From Bordetella sp. FB-8 (GTDB taxonomy: Bacteria > Pseudomonadota > Gammaproteobacteria > Burkholderiales > Burkholderiaceae_B), in assembly GCF_000382185.1 (NCBI RefSeq), contig NZ_KB907784.1, positions 3,685,133-3,749,132 of the forward strand: a stretch of 64,000 nt of DNA, in the 5' to 3' direction. The notes under the pieces are model-generated. The model was given only the letters and a program-made list of their open reading frames with translations. It was not told the DNA's origin and did not search any database. Positions 26,692-35,597 of this stretch are shown one piece after another (position 1 is the stretch's first letter; each line of letters begins with the position of its first letter). The position numbers and the translations under genes were made by a program.

Positions 26692-27120
26692 ATGCCCCGT
26701 TACATGATCCAAGTTCGCGCCACCGCCCTGAGCGAAGCAGGCGACTTTCCCGATGATCCGACGCTCGTGCCGCGCATGATGGCCTTCCACGACGAGATGG
26801 CCAAGGCCGGCGTGCTGCTCGATGGCGCCGGCCTGCAGCCCAGCAGTCAGGGATTTCGCGTGCAGTACGACGCCGCTGGCCAGGTGAACATCATGGACGG
26901 CCCCTTCGCCGAGACCAAGGAGCTGATCGCCGGCTATACGCTGATCGAGGTGCGATCCCGCGACGAAGCGCTGGCCTGGGCGCAGCGCTTCCCGGCGCCG
27001 TTTCCCGGCCAGTCATGTTGCATCGAGGTGCGCCCGCTGATGGGCGGCATCGATCTGCCGCCCGACGATGCCGAGCGCATCATCCGCGAACAACTGGCCG
27101 CCATCAAGCAGGGCGGATGA
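26692..27120 (+). CDS. YCII/DGPF-domain protein
   Basis: 142-residue YCII-related (DGPF) protein: MDGPFAETKELIAGYTLIEV around residue 65 and IEVRPLMGG near the end. A strong SD (AGGAGA) precedes ATG 26692. Its stop overlaps the start of an ECF42-type sigma factor (ATGA), the standard partnership in which DGPF proteins and the sigma factor work together in a stress or antibiotic response. Its catalytic role is not known. Confidence 0.93.
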   Translation: MPRYMIQVRATALSEAGDFPDDPTLVPRMMAFHDEMAKAGVLLDGAGLQPSSQGFRVQYDAAGQVNIMDGPFAETKELIAGYTLIEVRSRDEALAWAQRFPAPFPGQSCCIEVRPLMGGIDLPPDDAERIIREQLAAIKQGG

Positions 27121-28364
27121 CGCCTTCCATCGAGGCCGTCTGGCGCCTGGAAGCCAGGCGCCTTACCGGGGCCATGCTGCGTGCCGGCGCTGAACTGGCC
27201 CTGGCCGAAGACTGCGTCCAGGACGCGCTGGTGGCCGCGCTGCAGCGCTGGCCGGCCGAGGGCTGGCCCGAACGGCCCGGCGCCTGGTTGATGACCGCTG
27301 CGAAGCACCGGCTGCTGGACCGGATGCGCCACGAGCAGATGGCGGCGCGGGAACAGCAGGCGCTGGGCGCCGATGCCGATGCCCTGGCGACCCACCTGGC
27401 ACCGGACCCGCTGGACATCTTGCTGGCCGGCGAGGCCGACGAGGTGGGCGACGACGCCTTGAAGCTGATGTTCATCGCCTGCCATCCCAAGCTGGCGCGC
27501 GAGGCGCAATGGGTGCTCACCTTGCGCCTGGTGGCCGGATTGACGGTGGCCGAAATCGCGCGCGCCCTGTTCGCCAAAGAGGCCACCATCGCGCAGCGCA
27601 TCACGCGCGCCAAGGCGCAACTGGCTGGAGAGCCCTTCGAACTGCCGCCGGCATCCGCGCGCGCCGCGCGCCTGGAAACCGTCTGCACGGTGCTGTACCT
27701 GATGTTCAACGAAGGCTACGCCGCCACTAGCGGCGCCGAGTGGACGCGGCCGACCCTGTGCCTCGAAGCGCTGCGACTGGCGCGACACCTTGCCGCCCTG
27801 CTTCCGACATACCCAGACGCACAGGCCCTGCTGGCGTTGATGGAGTTGCAAGCCTCGCGCTTGCCGGCGCGCACGGATGGGCTGGGCCGTCCCGTGCTGT
27901 TGCTGGAGCAGGACCGGCGCCGCTGGGACCCCCTGCTGGTGCATCGCGGCCTGGAGGCCTTGGCTCGCTGCCGCCGCCTGAATGCGCTGCGACCACAGGG
28001 GCCGGGTCCCCTCGCCCTGCAGGCCGAGCTGGCGGCAGTGCATGCCCGCTCCAGCTCCGCTGAAGAGACCGACTGGCCTCAATTGCTGCGGCTCTACGAC
28101 GCGCTGTTCGCGCTGCAACCCAGCCCGGTCGTTGCGCTCAACCGCGCCGTTGCGCTGAGCCACGTCAGCGGCCCGGCGCAGGCTCTCGCGCTGGTGGAGA
28201 CGCTGCCCCTGAACGGCTATCCCTGGTGGGCCAGCGTGCGAGCCGACCTGCTGCAGCGCCTGGGTCGCGTCGAACAAGCACGTGCGGCCCTGCGTCAGGC
28301 GATAGCCTGGACCGGCAACGAGCGTGAGCGCGTGTTGCTAATGGAGCGTCTGGAGCGGAATTGA
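27117..28364 (+). CDS. ECF42-type RNA polymerase sigma factor with C-terminal extension
   Basis: 415 residues. Sigma region 2 (residues about 1-75, DCVQDALVAALQRWP) and region 4 (LRLVAGLTVAEIARALFAKEATIAQRITRAK) are followed by about 220 residues of helical repeats (ALEALARCRRLNALRP, WPQLLRLYDALFALQPSPVVALNRAVAL) with TPR-like character. This architecture plus the overlapping DGPF gene defines ECF42, which lacks a classical anti-sigma factor and uses its C-terminal extension for control. Confidence 0.93.
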   Translation: MTPSIEAVWRLEARRLTGAMLRAGAELALAEDCVQDALVAALQRWPAEGWPERPGAWLMTAAKHRLLDRMRHEQMAAREQQALGADADALATHLAPDPLDILLAGEADEVGDDALKLMFIACHPKLAREAQWVLTLRLVAGLTVAEIARALFAKEATIAQRITRAKAQLAGEPFELPPASARAARLETVCTVLYLMFNEGYAATSGAEWTRPTLCLEALRLARHLAALLPTYPDAQALLALMELQASRLPARTDGLGRPVLLLEQDRRRWDPLLVHRGLEALARCRRLNALRPQGPGPLALQAELAAVHARSSSAEETDWPQLLRLYDALFALQPSPVVALNRAVALSHVSGPAQALALVETLPLNGYPWWASVRADLLQRLGRVEQARAALRQAIAWTGNERERVLLMERLERN

Positions 28365-28400
28365 CGTTCAAGGTAAGCGTCGCGGCTCTGATCGAACGAA

Positions 28401-28604
28401 TCAAGACCCTTTCGGCACCTGCACTGTTAGTGCGTCGATGATCGAGGTGGGAATTGCATTCATCCGAGCGACGGCATCCACGAACACGGCTTCAGGCGCG
28501 GCCGTAGGCCGGCCTGGCGCCGCGCAGTCCATCGGCGTCTGAACGATGGAAAAGCCACCACAGGCATCGATCGCCTTCAAACCGGCAAATAAACCGGCAT
28601 GTAA
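28401..28604 (-). pseudogene. Remnant of a CheB-type methylesterase C-terminus
   Basis: About 65 codons reading GLKAIDACGGFSIVQTP, then FVDAVARMNAIP, up to a stop at 28401. This matches the C-terminal part of CheB methylesterase domains (GL-x-AI-x-GG...VQ-P...VD-V). The catalytic Ser and His regions and the whole receiver domain are missing, and no start exists. No chemotaxis gene is near, so it is a stranded fragment in a mosaic region. Confidence 0.6.
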
Positions 28605-28692
28605 TCCGGTAAGATAGCGCCGATCATGCCTTAAAATCCACTGATTTATATGGAAAAACCCCGTTGTCGATCCGGTATAAGATCCGGTACAC
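28579..28692 (+). repeat. 12-bp iteron-like repeats upstream of fic
   Basis: Three head-to-tail 12-bp units (AAACCGGCAAAT, AAACCGGCATGT, AATCCGGTAAGA; 28579-28614) and two more (GATCCGGTATAA, GATCCGGTACAC; 28669-28692) share the core A-A/T-CCGG-C/T-A. The second pair ends 7 bases before the fic start codon and overlaps a possible promoter (TTGTCG 28664-28669, TACACT 28688-28693). They look like operator sites of an autoregulated system. Confidence 0.6.
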
Positions 28693-28699
28693 TTTTGCC

Positions 28700-29887
28700 A
28701 TGGATACGACAAGCATGGGACCGATGGTTCCCGATGAGGCATCCCGGCTTCTTGACGATGACATTCTGCCGCTCGTGGCAGAAGCGAATCAACTGGCGGG
28801 CCGAATTCATCCCATCTTGCGAGACTCGATCGGTGATCTCGTCCGTTCGATGAACTGCTATTACTCGAATTTGATCGAGGGTCACGACACGCATCCGCGC
28901 GACATCGACCGGGCGCTTGCCAACGACTTTTCGACCGAACCCAAGAAGCGTGACCTGCAGAAGGAAGCGGTCGCACATATCCATGTTCAGCGGTTGATCG
29001 ATACGGGGCGCGATCCCGATGCTTGGCCGGCGTCCGCGGCTTATGCGTCGTGGCTGCATGAAGAGTTTTGCTCGCGGCTACCGCCGGAGATGCTCTTCGT
29101 TGCCGACGAGAAGACTGGGGAGCGGCTCGAGATCGTTCCCGGCGCATGGCGCAAGCGAGACGTGCAGGTCGGCCGGCACATTCCGCCGCCGCATGAAGAC
29201 CTGCCTCGCTTCATGTCGCGTTTCGATGCGGCCTATGGATCGCCGCCGCTCAGCAGGTCCCGGCAAATTCAGACTGTCGGTGCCGTCCATCATCGCCTGC
29301 TTTGGATCCACCCCTTCCTCGACGGCAATGGCCGTGTCGCGCGGTTGATGTCACATGCCTTATTCAAGCGGCTCGGGGTCGGAACCAGCCTTTGGTCAGT
29401 GGCGCGGGGCTTGGCGCGCGATGAGGCACGCTACAAGGCGTTGCTCGCGCAGGCCGATAGGCCGCGCGAAGGTGGCCTCGACGGGCGTGGCAACTTGACT
29501 CAGCGCGGGCTGATCGAGTTCTGCAAATTCTTCCTCGATCGCTCAGTCGATCAGATCCGTTTCATGAGTGGACTGCTCGAACCCGCGACGCTGCTGACGC
29601 GCATCGAAATCCACATCGAAGAGGAGGTGCGGGCGAAGCGACTGCTCCGTGGCAGCTTTGCGGTACTGCGCGAAGCCGTGATGAGTGGTGAAGTCGAGCG
29701 CTCGAAGATTCCCGCGCTCACCGGATACGAGGAGCGCGGCGCGCGCAATGTCACGGCGGGGCTGGTCGAACGGGGGATGCTGACCGCAGCGACCCATCGC
29801 GCGCCCCTGCGCCTGGCTTTTCCTGTCGACGTGGCCGAGCGCTGGTTCCCCAATCTCTACCCTGCCAACGCGGGATCGCGGACATGA
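28700..29887 (+). CDS. Class II Fic-domain protein (putative AMP-transferase)
   Basis: 395 residues. The Fic core motif HPFLDGNGR occurs at 204-212, complete with catalytic His and the anion-binding GNGR. The autoinhibitory motif S-x3-E-G is SNLIEG at 56-61, N-terminal to the core, defining a class II Fic. A winged-helix-like domain occupies about 300-390. Fic proteins AMPylate targets and many act as toxins or defence effectors. The stop overlaps the next reading frame (ATGA at 29884), which encodes a broken NTPase. Confidence 0.93.
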   Translation: MDTTSMGPMVPDEASRLLDDDILPLVAEANQLAGRIHPILRDSIGDLVRSMNCYYSNLIEGHDTHPRDIDRALANDFSTEPKKRDLQKEAVAHIHVQRLIDTGRDPDAWPASAAYASWLHEEFCSRLPPEMLFVADEKTGERLEIVPGAWRKRDVQVGRHIPPPHEDLPRFMSRFDAAYGSPPLSRSRQIQTVGAVHHRLLWIHPFLDGNGRVARLMSHALFKRLGVGTSLWSVARGLARDEARYKALLAQADRPREGGLDGRGNLTQRGLIEFCKFFLDRSVDQIRFMSGLLEPATLLTRIEIHIEEEVRAKRLLRGSFAVLREAVMSGEVERSKIPALTGYEERGARNVTAGLVERGMLTAATHRAPLRLAFPVDVAERWFPNLYPANAGSRT

Positions 29888-30442
29888 CTGAGAAGATCGT
29901 CGAACTCATCCGGCGATTTTCGCCGATGTCGCCTCACTCGAAGGAGTGGGACTTTCTCATGCCCGGTCCGGGCCGGCCTCAGCGGTGGCATGAAATTGGA
30001 GACGAGTTCCGCGTCCTGATAATTGCCGATCCAGGGGCCGGCAAGACATTCGAATCCCAGACGCGTGCGCGTCGGATCAAGGAGCGTGGCCGTCACGCGC
30101 GTTGGCGCATATCGCAACCCCGGCGACCTAAAGCGGCTCTATGTTCTGATGCACCGCTACATCCGGACTGACGAGGATACCGATCGCATTGGGAAGGGTG
30201 TCTATTCGCCGATGCTTCGCGACAATGCGCAGGACGGTCGCAACACCTTGTTCAACATGCTGGTCGAGGTGCCCGGCTCTGAGGCCTATGCGGCCATAAA
30301 GGCACTCGAAGAGGAGCATCCCGTGTCCGATTATCGGCGATGGATGGCGGTGCGGGCGCGTGAGCGTGCAACGCGGGATGCCGACGAGCCGCTTTGGACG
30401 GTCGAGCAGGTCCGCGACTTTTCGGAAAAGGGCGACAACTGA
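29884..30442 (+). pseudogene. Internally deleted P-loop NTPase gene downstream of fic
   Basis: The first 70 codons (from ATG 29884) encode EWDFLMPGPGRPQRW and a Walker A site ADPGAGKT (residues 48-55). After about 30090 the meaningful frame shifts to that containing NPGDLKRLYVLMHRYIR and ends at 30442 with WTVEQVRDFSEKGDN. The two parts look like the head and tail of a large STAND/NACHT-like ATPase whose middle, probably over a thousand codons, was lost at about 30090-30115. It overlaps fic by four bases, so the ancestral unit was a fic-NTPase operon. Confidence 0.6.
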
Positions 30443-30560
30443 TGTATCGCTGACAGAACTGCGTGTAGCGCAAGGTCCGCTGGCCTGGGTTTGCTGCGAC
30501 GCACTCTTCCCACAGCAACTGCAATGTCACGCCCTTGCGGCGCAGCTCCCGCCGGCGAGA
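30438..30560 (-). pseudogene. IS21 istA transposase scrap
   Basis: On the minus strand this reads RRELRRKGVTLQLLWEE, then RYTQFCQRY. This matches the segment of IS21-family IstA usually written 'REL-x-RKGVTLQLLWEEY...YS-FC-LY'. Only about 40 codons remain, with no ends or istB. It marks an old insertion that probably caused the neighbouring deletions. Confidence 0.6.
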
Positions 30561-30602
30561 AGATGTTCGCCGTCTACGCCGTGCAAACAGGATACATGAG
30601 AG

Positions 30603-30800
30603 TCGAAGGACATCCGGCGTATCTATCGGGGGACGTTCATCGCGGCAAACGGCTTTACCGGCGAAAGCGCCGCACAGCGCGCTACGGATGGGCATGCGGA
30701 TCTGGTCGCCCTCGGTCGGATGTTCATTTCCAGTTGGTCGCTGGCGCGCGGCATTTCGGGAAATGGCTGCGATGGAGCCACTGCCGCATCTGGCACATAA
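30603..30800 (+). pseudogene. C-terminal remnant of an Old Yellow Enzyme (NemA-like)
   Basis: The frame reads IRRIYRGTFIAANGFTGESA, then GHADLVALGRMFIS, before an aberrant tail and TAA at 30798-30800. This is the phosphate-binding end of Old Yellow Enzyme barrels (IAAGGF...ADLVAFGR-FI). The first about 300 residues are missing. The adjacent LysR gene (30995-31903) may once have regulated it. Confidence 0.65.
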
Positions 30801-30994
30801 AGCGGCCCCTCGGACGTCCGAAGCTACGTGCCACTGGGCGTCTGCTTCTGGCCAACAAGAGACCGTTATCGGACCAGCTTTCGACCATATTCCCAATTTC
30901 CTTGGGAAATGCAGGCCCTGTTGTCGTCGGGCCCCGTTGCCTGTCTCGCTATAGACATCGAGCAGATCTATTGAAGATCCGCTCAAGCCTTTCA

Positions 30995-31903
30995 TCATCC
31001 CTGCGTCAGCACGTCTCGCTTGGCCTCTTTGTCGAAATAATCGCAGACGAAGTCGACAAACGCCCGCACCTTCGGGCTGACCAATCGCTGCGACCCATGC
31101 AGCACCCAGACTTCTGCCGCGGGCTCTGCCGAAAGCCCCCAGCTTACGAGGCGGCCTGACGCAAGCGCGTCGACGGCGATCGAGCGCGGGATCATTGCCG
31201 CCCCGGCTCCGGCGATCACGGCATCGCGAATGGACAGGGGTGAAGCCAGGCGCAATACCGCCTGCGGATGGAACTGCGCTTCCTGGCCGCTTGCCTCGTC
31301 GACGACATGCCATGGTTTGTCGTCGGACACCCCGGGGCGCATGACGGCGGGAAACCTGGCCGGCGGACCCGCCTGTGCAGCGGCGGCGGGGCGCGCAAGA
31401 CCGGGCGGTGCGACGAGCACCTGGCGATTGCGAAGAAAGCATCGGCCTACCAGATCGCTGTCGGGCGGGTTCACGCGCACGACGACATCGAACGCCTGGG
31501 CGACCAGGTCGACGAACCGATCGTCCGACGACGCTTCGAGCAGAACCTCCGGATAGGCGTCGCGGAACGCGGCCGCGAGCGGGCCCAGACTGGTGTGGGC
31601 GAACAGCATGGGCACGCTGACCCGCAGCCGCCCGCTCGGACGGCCGAGACCGGCCTTGACGTCCTGCAGCGCTTCGGCGATCTCGCCGATTCTCGACCCG
31701 GTGCGCGCGTGCAGGACGGCGCCCTCTTCGGTGAGCCGCAAGGTGCGCGACCCGCGCTCGATCAGGCGTACGCCGAGGCTGTCTTCCAGTTCGCGTACGT
31801 GCCGAGACAGCGTGGCTTTGGGTTGGCCGCTCGCGCGGCTGGCGCGGCCGAAACCGCCGTGGACCGCAACGAGGTTGAAGTCGGCGAGAGCGAGAAGGTC
31901 CAA
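30995..31903 (-). CDS. LysR-family transcriptional regulator
   Basis: 302 residues with the N-terminal HTH (LADFNLVAVHGGFGRASRASGQPKATLSRHVRELE) and an effector domain of the CrgA/AaeR-like subgroup. The best start is TTG at 31903; a nearby ATG is out of frame. An inverted repeat around GAGA...TCTC (31913-31938) lies directly upstream. It is divergent from the 135-aa gene and flanked on the other side by a degraded Old Yellow Enzyme. Confidence 0.9.
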   Translation of the reverse strand: MDLLALADFNLVAVHGGFGRASRASGQPKATLSRHVRELEDSLGVRLIERGSRTLRLTEEGAVLHARTGSRIGEIAEALQDVKAGLGRPSGRLRVSVPMLFAHTSLGPLAAAFRDAYPEVLLEASSDDRFVDLVAQAFDVVVRVNPPDSDLVGRCFLRNRQVLVAPPGLARPAAAAQAGPPARFPAVMRPGVSDDKPWHVVDEASGQEAQFHPQAVLRLASPLSIRDAVIAGAGAAMIPRSIAVDALASGRLVSWGLSAEPAAEVWVLHGSQRLVSPKVRAFVDFVCDYFDKEAKRDVLTQG

Positions 31904-31912
31904 GAAGGTTCC

Positions 31913-31938
31913 ATATTTGAGACGAACAATCTCAATAT
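31913..31938. promoter_or_regulatory. Imperfect palindrome upstream of LysR
   Basis: ATATTTGAGA and TCTCAATAT face each other across 7 bases (31923-31929), forming an imperfect dyad in the LysR/135-aa gene gap. Confidence 0.45.
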
Positions 31939-32072
31939 TTTAGTCTATGCACCGATTTCGAGACGTAATAATCTTCAATCACCGGGACAAACCGCCATGC
32001 CGCCTTCATGAGGCCGGCGATAACGCGATTCCGTCCAACCTCGAAAACCTGCCGACCATCAAGGAACCCATC

Positions 32073-32480
32073 ATGACCTCAATCACCGAAACCAAGCGTG
32101 TGCTGTTCATCGGCCAATCGCCCGAGACAGTCGATTTTTCGGATCCGGCGCTCCCGCCCGGTTTCGACGCCGCGAAAATCCATGCCGGCATCGCGATCGG
32201 CATGCAGTTGATGGCCGATCGCGGCTGGGCGGCCGACCTATGTCTCGTGCAGCCGGACGCGTCCGCAGCCGATGCGGTAAAGCAGCGACTCGCCGACGTG
32301 AGCTATGACGCCGTCGTCATCGGAGGCGGCCTGCGCATCCCGCCCAAGAGCCTGCTGCTCTTCGAGCAACTGGTGAACGCGGTGCACCAGGGTGCCCCCT
32401 GCGCGGCCATCGCCTTCAATACGACGCCGCAAGATACGGCGGATGCGGCAGCGCGATGGATCGATGGGTTGCGGAACTAA
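32073..32480 (+). CDS. Hypothetical protein (135 aa), Rossmann-like
   Basis: A 135-residue cytosolic protein with alternating strand-helix pattern: KRVLFIGQSPETVDF at the start, AIGMQLMADRGWAADLCLV, then YDAVVIGGGLRIPP and a closing helix. ATG 32073 follows AAGGAA. I cannot assign a family; the fold looks like a small flavodoxin/DJ-1-type sandwich. It is divergent from a LysR gene and may be its target. The next 228 bases hold no gene I can support. Confidence 0.7.
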   Translation: MTSITETKRVLFIGQSPETVDFSDPALPPGFDAAKIHAGIAIGMQLMADRGWAADLCLVQPDASAADAVKQRLADVSYDAVVIGGGLRIPPKSLLLFEQLVNAVHQGAPCAAIAFNTTPQDTADAAARWIDGLRN

Positions 32481-32708
32481 ATCGACCAGAGCGTCATAAC
32501 GAACTCTGTGTCGCCAACCAATCAGGCTGCCGCCTCTGCGACCGGCAATAGCGGCCTGCTCCGCGTTCGAGCAGCTGAACCGCGCGCAGACGGGTGTCGC
32601 GCTGCGCAATAGGCTGAAAAGCGTGGTGGTCGGGGAGGCGACGGTGCACTCCCCTGACGAATGAGCAGCAGCCCCGACAGCGCCACCGCCAGCAGAGCTT
32701 AGGCGCGT

Positions 32709-34319
32709 TTACTCCACGCCCTGGCTGGTCAGGAAGTCTTCGTAGTTGCCGCGGTAGTCGTTGATGCTGCCGTCGGCCTTGATCTCGATGACCCGGCTGG
32801 CCAGGCCGCTGACGAATTCGCGGTCGTGCGAGACGAAGAACAGCGTGCCTTCGTATTTTTCCAGTGCGAACTGCAGCGACTCGATCGATTCCATGTCCAG
32901 ATGGTTGGTGGGCTCGTCGAGCAGCATGACGTTGTGCCGGCCCAGCATCAGGCGGCCGAAGGTCATGCGGTTCTTCTCGCCACCCGACAGCACCTTGGGC
33001 GCCTTGGGCAGGTCGTCGCCGGAGAACAGCAGGCGGCCCAGCGCCGAACGCACGGACTGGTCGTCGTCGCCCGGCTGGCGATAGTCGTCCATCCAGTCGA
33101 ACAGATTAATGTCGGTCTGCTGGAACTGGTCCGACACGTCCTGCGCCATATAGCCCAGGTCGGCGTTCTCCGACCACTTGACCGTGCCCTGGGTGGGTTC
33201 CAGGTCGCCGGCCAGCAGGCGCAGCAGCGTGGTCTTGCCCACGCCGTTGGCGCCGATGATGGCGACCTTCTCGCCCGCGTCGATCATGGCCGAATAGCCC
33301 TTGAACACGAACCCCGCCTCGTCCGTGTAGCGCTTGCCCAGGTTTTCGATGGTGACCGCCAGGCGGTGCATGACCTTGGTCTGCTCGAAGCGGATATAGG
33401 GATTCTGGCGCGACGAGGGCTTGACCTCGACCTGCTCGGCCTTGATGCGGTCGATCTGCTTTAAGCGCGAGGTGGCCTGGCGCGCCTTGGACTTGTTGGC
33501 CGAGAAGCGCCGCACGAAGTCCTGCAGGTCGCTGATGCGTTCCTTGGCCTTGGCGTTGCTGTTGCTCTGGCGTTCGCGCGCCTGGGCCGAGGCCAGCATG
33601 TAGTCGTCGTAGTTGCCGGGGTAGATGCGCAGCTCGCCGAAATCCAGGTCGGCCATGTGGGTGCAGACCTGATTGAGGAAGTGGCGGTCGTGGCTGATGA
33701 TGATCATCGTGCTGCGGTAGCCATTGAGCACGCCTTCCAGCCAGCGGATGGTGTTGATGTCCAGGTTGTTGGTCGGTTCGTCCAGCAGCAGCACGTCGGG
33801 GTTGGAGAACAGCGCCTGCGCCAGCAAGATGCGCAGCTTCCAGCCGGGCGCGATTTCGCGCATGGGCAGGTTGTGCTGGTCGACCGCGATCTCCAGGCCC
33901 AGCAGCAGCTCGCCGGCGCGCGCCTCGGCAGTGTAGCCGTCGTACTCGGCGAACATGGCTTCGAGGTCGGCGGCGCGCATGTAGTCGTCTTCGCTGGCCT
34001 CGGGGTTGGCGTAGATGGCGTCGCGCTCGTTCATGGCGGCCCACATCTCGGTGTGGCCCATCATCACCACGTCCAGCACGCGCAGGTCTTCGAAGGCGAA
34101 CTGGTCCTGGCGCAGCTTGCCCAGGCGCACGCCGGGATCGAGCGACACATTGCCGCTGGACGACTCCAGGTCGCCGCCGATGATCTTCATGAAGGTCGAC
34201 TTGCCCGAGCCGTTGGCCCCGATCAGGCCGTAGCGGTTGCCCTCGCCGAACTTGACGCTGACGTTTTCAAATAGCGGCTTGGGGCCGAACTGGATGGTGA
34301 GATTGGCAGTGGAGATCAC
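32709..34319 (-). CDS. ybiT: ABC-F family ATPase, YbiT type
   Basis: 536 residues with two ABC domains and no membrane segment. Walker A sites are GANGSGKST and GANGVGKTT, Walker B/loop [11 protein letters not shown] and [10 protein letters not shown], with the inter-domain linker around [15 protein letters not shown]. Sequence is close to YbiT throughout (start [18 protein letters not shown]). ABC-F proteins act on the ribosome. GTG 34319 matches the family N-terminus; an in-frame ATG at 34355 would add 12 residues. Confidence 0.93.
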   Translation of the reverse strand: MISTANLTIQFGPKPLFENVSVKFGEGNRYGLIGANGSGKSTFMKIIGGDLESSSGNVSLDPGVRLGKLRQDQFAFEDLRVLDVVMMGHTEMWAAMNERDAIYANPEASEDDYMRAADLEAMFAEYDGYTAEARAGELLLGLEIAVDQHNLPMREIAPGWKLRILLAQALFSNPDVLLLDEPTNNLDINTIRWLEGVLNGYRSTMIIISHDRHFLNQVCTHMADLDFGELRIYPGNYDDYMLASAQARERQSNSNAKAKERISDLQDFVRRFSANKSKARQATSRLKQIDRIKAEQVEVKPSSRQNPYIRFEQTKVMHRLAVTIENLGKRYTDEAGFVFKGYSAMIDAGEKVAIIGANGVGKTTLLRLLAGDLEPTQGTVKWSENADLGYMAQDVSDQFQQTDINLFDWMDDYRQPGDDDQSVRSALGRLLFSGDDLPKAPKVLSGGEKNRMTFGRLMLGRHNVMLLDEPTNHLDMESIESLQFALEKYEGTLFFVSHDREFVSGLASRVIEIKADGSINDYRGNYEDFLTSQGVE

Positions 34320-34506
34320 GGAGGGGCGTCGAAAAATGCTAGTAAAACCAAGCATTTTACGTTCTTTTCCAGAATCGGCCTTTACGCCTCGAAGTGGGCG
34401 GGGTACCCGCCGGTGCGTGGCTCCTTTCCGCGTTAACAGGCCCCAGGCAATGCCATATCCGCGTAGCGAACCTGCGTTATCCTGCCGTACCGCAAGGAGA
34501 ACCCCC

Positions 34507-35322
34507 GTGCCTGACTCATTTGAAACCATTCAAGTCGTCTACAGCCCGCAAACCGCCACGATCTGGATGAACCGCCCGGACGTGCGCAACGCGCTCAGCC
34601 CCACGCTGATCAGCGAGCTGACCCAGGCTTTCCACGTCCTGGGCGAAGACCCGGGCATCCGCGCACTTGTCCTGGCCGGGCACGGCAAGGCTTTTTGCGC
34701 CGGCGCCGACCTCAATCGCATGAAGGAAAGCGCGCAGGCGCCCGAGGCCGAGAACCGCGCCGACGCCCAGGCGCTGGCCACCCTGCTCCACACCGTGCAC
34801 ACTTGTCCCAAGCCGGTGATCGCCCGCATTCACGGCCCCTGCATGGCCGGCGGCCTGGGGCTGATCTCGGCCTGCGACGTGGCGGTGGCCGCCCAGCAAG
34901 CCAAGTTCGCACTCACCGAAACCCGGCTGGGCCTGATTCCGGCCATGATCTCGCCCTATGTGCTGCGCGCCATGGGCGAACGGGCCGCGCGTCGATGGTT
35001 CCTGACCGGCGAAGTCATCACGGCTGCCGAAGCCTGGCGCATAGGTCTGGTGCACGAGCTGTGCGAGGCCGGCGAGATCGACCAGCGCGTGCGCCAGCTG
35101 CTCGAATCTTTCATGCTGGCCTCCCCGGCGGCGATGGCCGAATGCAAGCGCCTGATCCGCGATGTGGCAGGCCAGCCCATCGGAGCCCCGATCATCGAAC
35201 AAACCATTTCCCGGCTGGCCGCGCAACGCGCCACGCCCGACGGCCGCGAAGGCCTGGCTTCGTTCCTGGAAAAGCGCAAGCCGGCCTGGGTGATCGAGCG
35301 GGACGACGATCCGGGCGCTTGA
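34507..35322 (+). CDS. Enoyl-CoA hydratase/isomerase family protein
   Basis: 271 residues of the crotonase fold. The oxyanion-hole segments are [13 protein letters not shown] (around residue 60) and [19 protein letters not shown] (around 112), followed by [12 protein letters not shown] with the position of the second catalytic glutamate. GTG 34507 is preceded by AAGGAG at 34493-34498 and is preferred to the long upstream extension. It could hydrate an enoyl-CoA or methylglutaconyl-CoA-like substrate; context gives no help. Confidence 0.92.
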   Translation: MPDSFETIQVVYSPQTATIWMNRPDVRNALSPTLISELTQAFHVLGEDPGIRALVLAGHGKAFCAGADLNRMKESAQAPEAENRADAQALATLLHTVHTCPKPVIARIHGPCMAGGLGLISACDVAVAAQQAKFALTETRLGLIPAMISPYVLRAMGERAARRWFLTGEVITAAEAWRIGLVHELCEAGEIDQRVRQLLESFMLASPAAMAECKRLIRDVAGQPIGAPIIEQTISRLAAQRATPDGREGLASFLEKRKPAWVIERDDDPGA

Positions 35323-35335
35323 TCGATCAGGCGCC

Positions 35336-35587
35336 CGGATCAGCCTCCTGCTGGCCGCCGAACCGCTGCACCCGGTCAGCCACGCCACGACGGTGCGCGT
35401 GCGCAACGGCCAGACTTCGCTCTTTGACGGCCCTTTTGCCGAAACCAAGGAGCAGCTCGCCGGCTTCTACCTGGTCGACGCCAAGGACCTGAACGAGGCC
35501 ATCCAGATCGCGGCGGGAATACCGCCCGCGCGCTACGGCAGCATCGAGGTGCGGCCTGTGCGGGAGCTGGCGGTGCCGCGGCCCTAG
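35336..35587 (+). pseudogene. 5'-truncated YCII/DGPF protein
   Basis: The frame reads LLAAEPLHPVSHATTVRVRNGQ, then LFDGPFAETKEQLAGFYLVDA and GSIEVRPVREL to a stop at 35587. It covers the last two thirds of a DGPF protein but lacks the N-terminal strand (Y-M-x-L), and no start lies upstream before the enoyl-CoA hydratase stop at 35322. No sigma factor follows. It is a decayed second copy of the type seen intact at 26692-27120. Confidence 0.7.
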
Positions 35588-35597
35588 GCCGCGCCGC

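Noticed and set aside
28579..28692. The fic-upstream repeats as a CRISPR array
   Set aside because: Units are 12 bp with no regular unique spacers and no cas genes nearby.
28605..29147. Upstream extension of the CheB-like frame on the minus strand
   Set aside because: This part is opposite the start of fic and its promoter, is Arg/Ser-rich and does not resemble CheB; only 28401-28604 does.
30252..31442. A 396-codon minus-strand frame spanning the remnant region
   Set aside because: It merely joins shadows of the NTPase remnant and the LysR gene with the short IS21 scrap; only the scrap is meaningful.
32481..32708. Possible gene fragment (FEQLNRAQTGVALRNRL...)
   Set aside because: About 30 codons without a start or a match I can name; too little to support a feature.
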